Source of the DNA: an uncultured Porphyromonadaceae bacterium
Lineage (GTDB): Bacteria > Bacteroidota > Bacteroidia > Bacteroidales > Muribaculaceae
Direction: 5' to 3'
DNA: 64,000 nt
NCBI GenBank assembly: GCA_902495075.1
Contig: CABUVO010000022.1
Span: forward strand, 13,009 to 77,008
In this document: positions 61,090 through 64,000 of the stretch, piece by piece
Numbering within the stretch: position 1 is the stretch's first letter
How the letters are laid out: every line of letters starts with the position of its first letter
Position numbers and translations under genes: made by a program
The notes under the pieces: generated by a model
What the model saw: the letters and a program-made list of their open reading frames with translations, nothing else
What the model was told of the DNA's origin: nothing
Databases searched by the model: none

Positions 61090-61506
61090 ATGCTGACGAG
61101 TGAAAATATAAAGCAGGTAGGGATGCTTCAAGATTTTGGAGTTCCGTTCTCTTCTTTGTACGTAGATATGAAGAATAGAACGCTATATATTTTTGTCAGA
61201 ATGATTTCTCCGAAATGTAGTATTGCTGAATTTGCAGTCACTGGTGTTTCACCACAGGAAGTAGAAGCTTGTATGAATGATGGTATCGGATTGAACGATA
61301 TATTCGAAAATAAGGATTCGTATGTAGCTCAAATATGCGGTGGCGATATGCATATAAAGACACCAGATAAAAATGGCATAGCAAAATTTAAAGAATCGAT
61401 GAGCCGTTTTGATTCTGATTTCTGTGATGACGATATTTGGCTTGAAAATTTTCTTGATAGATTGAAGAATAATAAACCATTAGAAATCTTGATAGGGAAT
61501 GTATAA
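61090..61506 (+). CDS. Hypothetical protein in decaying accessory region
   Basis: The 138-residue frame is intact, with strands such as RTLYIFVRMI and an acidic helical end. It is cytosolic by appearance and has no recognised family. An HTH-type frame follows within 7 bases, so the two may be a toxin-antitoxin-like or regulatory pair, but nothing in the sequence proves this. Confidence 0.4.
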   Translation: MLTSENIKQVGMLQDFGVPFSSLYVDMKNRTLYIFVRMISPKCSIAEFAVTGVSPQEVEACMNDGIGLNDIFENKDSYVAQICGGDMHIKTPDKNGIAKFKESMSRFDSDFCDDDIWLENFLDRLKNNKPLEILIGNV

Positions 61507-61512
61507 GAGAGT

Positions 61513-61692
61513 TTGCATTATAGAATTTGTGATACCTCAAGAGTCAAACTTGCTGAGACTTTAGGTGTATCTCCGGTAACTCTCACAGATTATCTGAATG
61601 GAACTACGAATTTTGATCTCCGAACCCTCGTGAAATTGGAAAGAGCTTTAGGAATTGAAATCATCAAAGTTAACATGCTTGATAATGCATGA
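61513..61692 (+). CDS. XRE-like helix-turn-helix fragment
   Basis: A 59-residue frame with a TTG start carries an XRE-type fold: VKLAETLGVSPVTLTDYLNG, then FDLRTLVKLERALGIEI. That core is the usual antitoxin-type HTH. There is no ATG, and the first helix is short. It may be a truncated regulator or a small antitoxin paired with the preceding gene. Confidence 0.45.
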   Translation: MHYRICDTSRVKLAETLGVSPVTLTDYLNGTTNFDLRTLVKLERALGIEIIKVNMLDNA

Positions 61693-61766
61693 TTATAGGC
61701 AAATAAGCATGACGTCAAATTTATTTAATTGACAGACAGCATATTTAATTAGATTTGTAAATGCCT

Positions 61767-61958
61767 TCAAAGCTCATCGAGGAAAGATTTAGCGGATTTT
61801 GATGGCAATTTCCCTTCTTTAATCAATTTAACCTCATTCAATCCCTGAATGATATTTGACGTTACATCGTGTGCAACTAATGAGTCTTTACCACTTTTCG
61901 AAGTTGTTTTAAAACTTTCGACTTGAGAGGGATGAATGTCAGATTGTTTATTTCCCAT
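61767..61958 (-). CDS. Small antitoxin-like protein
   Basis: The 63-residue frame starts MGNKQSDIHPS and ends with IIQGLNEVKLIKEGKLPSKS and then AKSFLDEL. This C-terminal pattern is common in short Bacteroidales proteins of the antitoxin-like type. No toxin partner is visible. An in-frame ATG 21 bases upstream is an alternative start. Confidence 0.35.
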   Translation of the reverse strand: MGNKQSDIHPSQVESFKTTSKSGKDSLVAHDVTSNIIQGLNEVKLIKEGKLPSKSAKSFLDEL

Positions 61959-61979
61959 AATTGATCTATTGGTTTGCAA

Positions 61980-62240
61980 ATTTAATTAATTAATACTATC
62001 CAATATGTAAGTATGACATCGAAATTATTTAATGTATTGATTAGTCAACGCATCTTTTTTGCGTCTTTCCGGTGATTTAAGCGAGTTCGGTCAGACACAA
62101 TGCCCGCATTGCTCCTTCCTGAACTTACATAAATCCCTCGAAAATCCGCTAAAAATATGCATTAACTAATTTGCGAGTCATACTTATGACATCGAAATTA
62201 TTTATTGCATTAATTAATTTACGGGTCATACTTATCTAAT
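61980..62240. repeat. AT-rich direct and inverted repeats
   Basis: The word atgacatcgaaattattta occurs at 62013 and 62186, with a degraded copy near 61709. A second word, cattaaytaatttrcgrgtcatactt, occurs at about 62160-62184 and 62209-62232. Its inverse (aagtatgac) occurs at 62009-62017. The copies form a partly inverted set around a gene-free stretch, as left by a small transposable element or by repeated slippage. Confidence 0.5.
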
Positions 62241-62327
62241 CCATCTTAATAAAAAATTAACAATTTCAAATAATTCTATATCGGCGTGAATCCTTCGGGA
62301 TTTGCGCCATTAATCTTATGTAGGTAT

Positions 62328-63446
62328 ATGAAAGTAGCGATAATCGGAACTCGTGGAATCCCGGCTAAATACGGTGGCTTTGAGACGTTTGCACAAGAAC
62401 TTGCTCCAAGATTAGTTAATAAGGGCTTGGATGTGACTGTTTTTTGTCCAAACTCAACCAATGGCATATCTATTTTTAGAGGAGTAAATCTCAAATATTT
62501 ACAGACAAGTAAAGATAAAGCTCCTATGAGATATTACATGGAATCTGTCAAAGAGGCGGTGAAAGATAGATTTGATATCGTTTTGACTTGTGGACAAGGA
62601 GGGTATGGTTATATACCGTATATGTTGAAACGAAAGAGACCGGTGTTCATAACCAATACAGATGGAATTGAGCATAGACGTACAAAATGGAATAAGATTG
62701 TGAGATTAGGAGTCAGAGTTGTAGGTGAAATGACATCAGTTCTTCTTTCCGATTATCTTGTTGCTGATTCCAAAGGAATTAAAGATTATTTGAATAAAGA
62801 ATATTCTATGATTCCTCATAAGCACATATACACTATAGAATATGGTGCCGATGTGATTTCTCCAGTTGATTATTCTACTGATTTGATTGGGGAGTATGGG
62901 ATAAAGCCAAATGAATATTTCCTCGTAGTTAGTCGTATAGAACCGGAAAATAATGTGGCTATGATTATTGAGGGATATAAAAAATCTGGTTCGACTTTAC
63001 CTCTTGTAGTCGTGGGCAATCTCAAAGATAATGAATATTCAATGAAACTTAGAAATTCTGCTGCCGGATACGATGTTCGTTTTGTGGGTGGAATTTATGA
63101 TCCAAATAAATTGAAGGCAATAAGGCTATATTGCAAAGCTTATTTGCATGGTCATTCTGTAGGTGGAACAAACCCTTCATTGCTTGAGGCTCTTGGAGCC
63201 GGTAATATTGTTATTGGTCACGATAATCCATTTAACAGAGAGGTTACTGACAATAAAATGTTCTATTTCGCTAATGCCGATGAATGTGCAAAAGCCATCA
63301 AAAATGTCGAGGCTCTTTCGACAGAAAACATAAAGCAATTTGCGCAAATAGCTACTGAGCGAATTATGAATTATTATAACTGGGATAGAATTGCAGATGA
63401 GTATTATAATATGCTAAACGAATGTTACAAAACAAAAAATAAATAA
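62328..63446 (+). CDS. DUF1972/GT4 glycosyltransferase
   Basis: The 372-residue protein starts VAIIGTRGIPAKYGGFETFA, the signature of the DUF1972 group that includes rhamnosyltransferase-like enzymes. It continues with TCGQGGYGYIPYMLKRKRPV, VVSRIEPENNV and GTNPSLLEALGAGNIV in place of the E-x7-E site. The start at 62328 follows the conserved N-terminus. It is outside the decayed region and is followed by acyl-carrier genes. Confidence 0.8.
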   Translation: MKVAIIGTRGIPAKYGGFETFAQELAPRLVNKGLDVTVFCPNSTNGISIFRGVNLKYLQTSKDKAPMRYYMESVKEAVKDRFDIVLTCGQGGYGYIPYMLKRKRPVFITNTDGIEHRRTKWNKIVRLGVRVVGEMTSVLLSDYLVADSKGIKDYLNKEYSMIPHKHIYTIEYGADVISPVDYSTDLIGEYGIKPNEYFLVVSRIEPENNVAMIIEGYKKSGSTLPLVVVGNLKDNEYSMKLRNSAAGYDVRFVGGIYDPNKLKAIRLYCKAYLHGHSVGGTNPSLLEALGAGNIVIGHDNPFNREVTDNKMFYFANADECAKAIKNVEALSTENIKQFAQIATERIMNYYNWDRIADEYYNMLNECYKTKNK

Positions 63447-63448
63447 TC

Positions 63449-63679
63449 ATGGAAATTAAAGAATTCATAGAGAAATTCGCCGAGATATTCGACGACACAG
63501 ACGCATCAGTGCTCAAACCGGAGACCAAATTCCGCGAGCTTGACGAGTGGAGCTCACTCTCCGCACTCGGTCTGATTGCACTGGCTGACGAGGAGTTTGA
63601 TGTGGAGCTGAGGGCAGACGACATGCGTAAGGCAGATACTGTTCAGGAAATCTTTGAAGTGATAAAAGCCAAGGCTTAA
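63449..63679 (+). CDS. Acyl carrier protein
   Basis: The 76-residue acidic helical protein has the phosphopantetheine site in DEWSSLSALGLI. It starts 2 bases after the glycosyltransferase and ends 1 base before an SDR gene. It is not the housekeeping AcpP, whose site reads DSLD. It probably carries acyl groups for a polysaccharide- or lipid-modifying pathway. Confidence 0.85.
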   Translation: MEIKEFIEKFAEIFDDTDASVLKPETKFRELDEWSSLSALGLIALADEEFDVELRADDMRKADTVQEIFEVIKAKA

Positions 63680-63680
63680 T

Positions 63681-64000
63681 ATGGAGAACTCCTGCTACAA
63701 TCCATTTTCACTTGAAGGGAAGACAATCCTTGTGACGGGAGCTTCATCAGGCATAGGCAGAGCCATAGCCGTTGAGTGCAGTAGAATGGGAGCCACACTC
63801 GTGATAACGGGACGTGACAAGACCCGTCTTCAGCAGACGCTTGACAGTCTCTGCGATAGCGGACATTCCTCCTTCGTTGCAGACCTCGCTACGCAGGAAG
63901 GCATCGAGGGTCTTGTCGCGGAAATCCCCAAGCTTGACGGCATCGTCCTCGCCGCCGGAATCGTAGAGATGCGCCCCGTGCTGTTCGCCGGAACTGACAA
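63681..64000 (+). CDS. Short-chain dehydrogenase/reductase, 3' truncated by the window
   Basis: The first 106 residues show an NAD(P)-binding Rossmann start (TILVTGASSGIGRAIAVECS), a basic residue pattern ITGRDKTR that suggests NADPH, and GIVLAAGIVEM. The catalytic tyrosine region is beyond the window. Next to an acyl carrier gene it may be a 3-oxoacyl-ACP reductase. Confidence 0.85.
   Translation, partial: MENSCYNPFSLEGKTILVTGASSGIGRAIAVECSRMGATLVITGRDKTRLQQTLDSLCDSGHSSFVADLATQEGIEGLVAEIPKLDGIVLAAGIVEMRPVLFAGTD

Noticed and set aside
61980..62240. CRISPR-like array
   Set aside because: The repeats are few, imperfect, partly inverted and not separated by spacers of equal length.
48892..62240. 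Invertible promoter flanked by inverted repeats for the polysaccharide locus
   Set aside because: No matched pair of inverted repeats flanking a promoter was found at 47.6-49.0 kb, and no intact invertase gene is present.
1..64000. tRNA or rRNA genes
   Set aside because: No sequence with convincing tRNA arms or rRNA stretches was noticed by eye; a tRNA scan could not be run.

Overview
The window looks like a Bacteroidales chromosome, probably close to the Muribaculaceae/Bacteroides group. The evidence is the repeated Bacteroidetes-type promoter (TTG, 19-20 bases, TAnnTTTG), UpxY-like NusG proteins, BACON domains, F420-hydrogenase-beta/pyruvyl-transferase pairs in a polysaccharide locus, and a type VI secretion system (T6SS) without TssJ, TssL or TssM, as in T6SS subtype iii. 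No tRNA, rRNA, CRISPR array or intact insertion sequence was recognised. All assignments are from reading the sequence; no database search was possible.

Layout. 1-3.9 kb is an accessory edge: a leftward promoter, a broken tyrosine-recombinase N-terminus, a three-gene HipB-HipS-HipT-type toxin-antitoxin operon, a membrane-anchored nuclease-fold protein, and a 5'-eroded HicB remnant. From 4.0 to 40.5 kb about 30 genes, all on the + strand and mostly abutting or overlapping, form a T6SS locus. It opens with a UpxY-like antiterminator and ends at a strong terminator (40571-40600). 40.6-44.8 kb is a housekeeping-like stretch: GNAT, ferredoxin, DUF488, a GH13-family protein with altered active-site motifs, and a LuxR-type regulator. 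44.9-48.9 kb holds two diverged copies of a two-gene membrane/cytosol module on either side of an unusual recombinase-NusG fusion. 48.9-59.99 kb is an exopolysaccharide or O-antigen locus (flippase, glycosyltransferases, polymerase, pyruvyl transferase, GlmS). 60.0-62.3 kb is decaying DNA with a twice-broken nuclease gene and AT-rich repeats. 62.3-64 kb resumes with a glycosyltransferase, an acyl carrier protein and a short-chain dehydrogenase that runs off the edge.

How the parts may work together. The T6SS has the sheath (TssB/TssC), two Hcp tubes, a VgrG and PAAR-like tip, ClpV, baseplate proteins (TssE, F, G, K) and a probable Tle1 lipase effector with a DUF2931 candidate immunity protein. 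Embedded among these is what reads as a whole ubiquitin-like conjugation pathway: a beta-grasp modifier ending in glycine, an E2 with its HPN motif and cysteine, a ThiF/E1-type activating enzyme, a membrane-tethered JAMM/JAB protease, and a membrane protein joining VWA, RING-like, multi-pass and FHA domains. Two membrane Ser/Thr kinases, surface or periplasmic proteins and a PP2C phosphatase close the operon. The FHA domain could link phosphorylation to the ubiquitin-like branch. That these systems jointly control T6SS assembly or firing is inference from gene order; the individual domain calls rest on visible motifs.
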